From a bacterium (GTDB taxonomy: Bacteria > Patescibacteriota > Patescibacteriia > SG8-24), in contig JAKAKZ010000006.1 of the NCBI GenBank assembly GCA_021824285.1, forward strand, positions 1 to 45,120: a stretch of DNA of 45,120 nt, written 5' to 3'. A program made the position numbers and the translations under genes. Below, in pieces: positions 43,869 to 45,120 of the stretch. Positions within the stretch are counted from its first letter, which is position 1, and each line of letters starts with the position of its first letter. The notes beneath the pieces were generated by a model. It was given only the letters and a program-made list of their open reading frames with translations. It was not told the origin of the DNA and did not search any database.

Positions 43869-45120
43869 ATGTTGCCCAATAATTTCACGACAAAATCACG
43901 GGAGGCGCTGGAGGCGGCGCAAAAAATCGCCCTGGAGGCCCAAAATCCGGAATTCCATCCCCTGCACCTCTTGGCCGCGCTGCTGGGTCAGGCGGACGGC
44001 GTGGTCGAATCCGTCCTGAAGAAAATGGGAGTGAATCTGGAGCAGGTCCGGCGGGAGACCGATGAGGCCATCGGACGTCTTGCGGCCACAGACCAGGACA
44101 GCGAGGTGCTGCAGCTCATGATGCATCCGGCGCTCGCCAAGGCACTGCGCCAGGCAGAAAAGGAGGCCGCGAAGTTCGGCGACCAGTACATCTCCACCGA
44201 ACATCTGCTTTTGGGCCTGCTGCAGGCGGACTCCCCCGCCGCCAAGCTGCTCGAGGCCCACAAAGTCACCCACGACCAGGTCCTGCATACGCTCGTGGAG
44301 ATCCGCGGCACGCAGCGCGTGGACTCGCCGGAGCCGGAGGCCAAATATCAAGCATTGACTAAATATTCACGCAATCTTACGGCGCTGGCCCGCCAGGAAA
44401 AACTCGATCCGGTGATCGGCCGCGACCAGGAGATCCGCCGCGTCATGCAGGTCCTGACGCGCCGGACCAAGAATAACCCGGTGCTGATCGGCGAGGCCGG
44501 AACCGGCAAGACGGCCATCGCCGAAGGACTGGCCCAGCGCATCGTCGCGGGCGACGTGCCGGAGTCACTCAAGGACAAGGAGCTGGTCTCGCTCGACATC
44601 GGCTCCATGGTCGCTGGCTCGAAGTTCCGGGGCGAGTTCGAGGAGCGCCTGAAGGCCGTCATTAAGGAGGTCGAGCAGTCCGCCGGCAAGATCATCCTTT
44701 TCATCGACGAACTGCATACGCTCGTCGGCGCCGGCAGCGCTGACGGCGGCTCGCTCGACGCCTCCAATATGCTCAAACCGGCGTTGGCCCGCGGTGAGCT
44801 GCGGGCCGTGGGCGCCACGACGCTCCGGGAATACCAGAAGCACATCGAAAAAGACCCGGCCCTGGAGCGCCGCTTTCAGCCGGTCATGGTCGCTGAACCT
44901 TCTTCGGAAGACGCCATCGCCATCCTGCGCGGCATCAAGGACCGCTACGAAGTGCATCATGGCGTACGCATCACTGACCCGGCCATTGTGGCGGCCGTGA
45001 AACTGACGGCTCGCTACATTCAGGACCGGTTCCTGCCTGATAAGGCCGTGGACGCCATCGACGAGGCCGCATCGGCCTTGCGCATGGAAATCGATTCTGA
45101 ACCCGAGGAACTGGACGCCA
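43869..45120 (+). CDS. clpB: ATP-dependent chaperone ClpB (3' end truncated by window)
   Basis: [41 protein letters not shown]; Walker [69 protein letters not shown]. Missing from ORF track because it has no stop in the window. Confidence 0.97.
   Translation, partial: MLPNNFTTKSREALEAAQKIALEAQNPEFHPLHLLAALLGQADGVVESVLKKMGVNLEQVRRETDEAIGRLAATDQDSEVLQLMMHPALAKALRQAEKEAAKFGDQYISTEHLLLGLLQADSPAAKLLEAHKVTHDQVLHTLVEIRGTQRVDSPEPEAKYQALTKYSRNLTALARQEKLDPVIGRDQEIRRVMQVLTRRTKNNPVLIGEAGTGKTAIAEGLAQRIVAGDVPESLKDKELVSLDIGSMVAGSKFRGEFEERLKAVIKEVEQSAGKIILFIDELHTLVGAGSADGGSLDASNMLKPALARGELRAVGATTLREYQKHIEKDPALERRFQPVMVAEPSSEDAIAILRGIKDRYEVHHGVRITDPAIVAAVKLTARYIQDRFLPDKAVDAIDEAASALRMEIDSEPEELDA

Noticed and set aside
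1-45120. rRNA, tRNA, tmRNA or CRISPR genes anywhere in the window
   Set aside because: No convincing signatures were seen on reading; tRNAscan-SE, Infernal and a CRISPR finder would be decisive.

Overview
High-GC bacterial chromosomal window using the standard genetic code and densely packed with mostly co-oriented housekeeping genes. From left to right it contains: a SUF Fe-S cluster operon (sufB truncated at the left edge, then sufD-sufS-sufU-sufC-sufT-like); convergent peroxiredoxin and Fe/Mn superoxide dismutase genes; a small lipoprotein-like ORF; thiI, rsmI, metG, a CvpA-like gene and two tandem TatD genes; two large uncharacterised proteins; a 54-aa Pro/Arg/Glu-rich micro-ORF missed by the ORF track; a TrmB-like regulator overlapping a YvcK-like gene; a HAD phosphatase; an EndoQ-like PHP nuclease; two tandem paralogous putative PD-(D/E)XK nucleases; an orphan CheY-like receiver; a UvrD/AddA-type helicase-nuclease; a DUF721/DciA-like gene; mreB-mreC-mreD-PBP2; greA, lysS, an RdgB-like gene and serS; alr-ddl-ftsQ-ftsH; a disrupted AT-richer island; a murein hydrolase (M23), gltX and a WecG/TagA glycosyltransferase; and a CIRCE-controlled clpB running off the right edge. 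The gene content suggests a candidate-phylum (Patescibacteria-like) genome, but that is inference. The most interesting signals are: (1) the tandem paralogous PDF...E-x-K proteins inserted with an orphan receiver between an EndoQ-like gene and a UvrD-type gene; (2) a recurrent class of intergenic inverted repeats with C-poor left arms and G-poor right arms, often enclosing terminators; (3) a protein with a degenerate J-like domain, an RN-rich N-terminus and a roughly 225-nt leader; (4) a CATGAC/GTCATG motif cluster around a micro-ORF and a TrmB-like gene. No rRNA, tRNA or CRISPR array was recognised. All family calls are by eye, without database searches.
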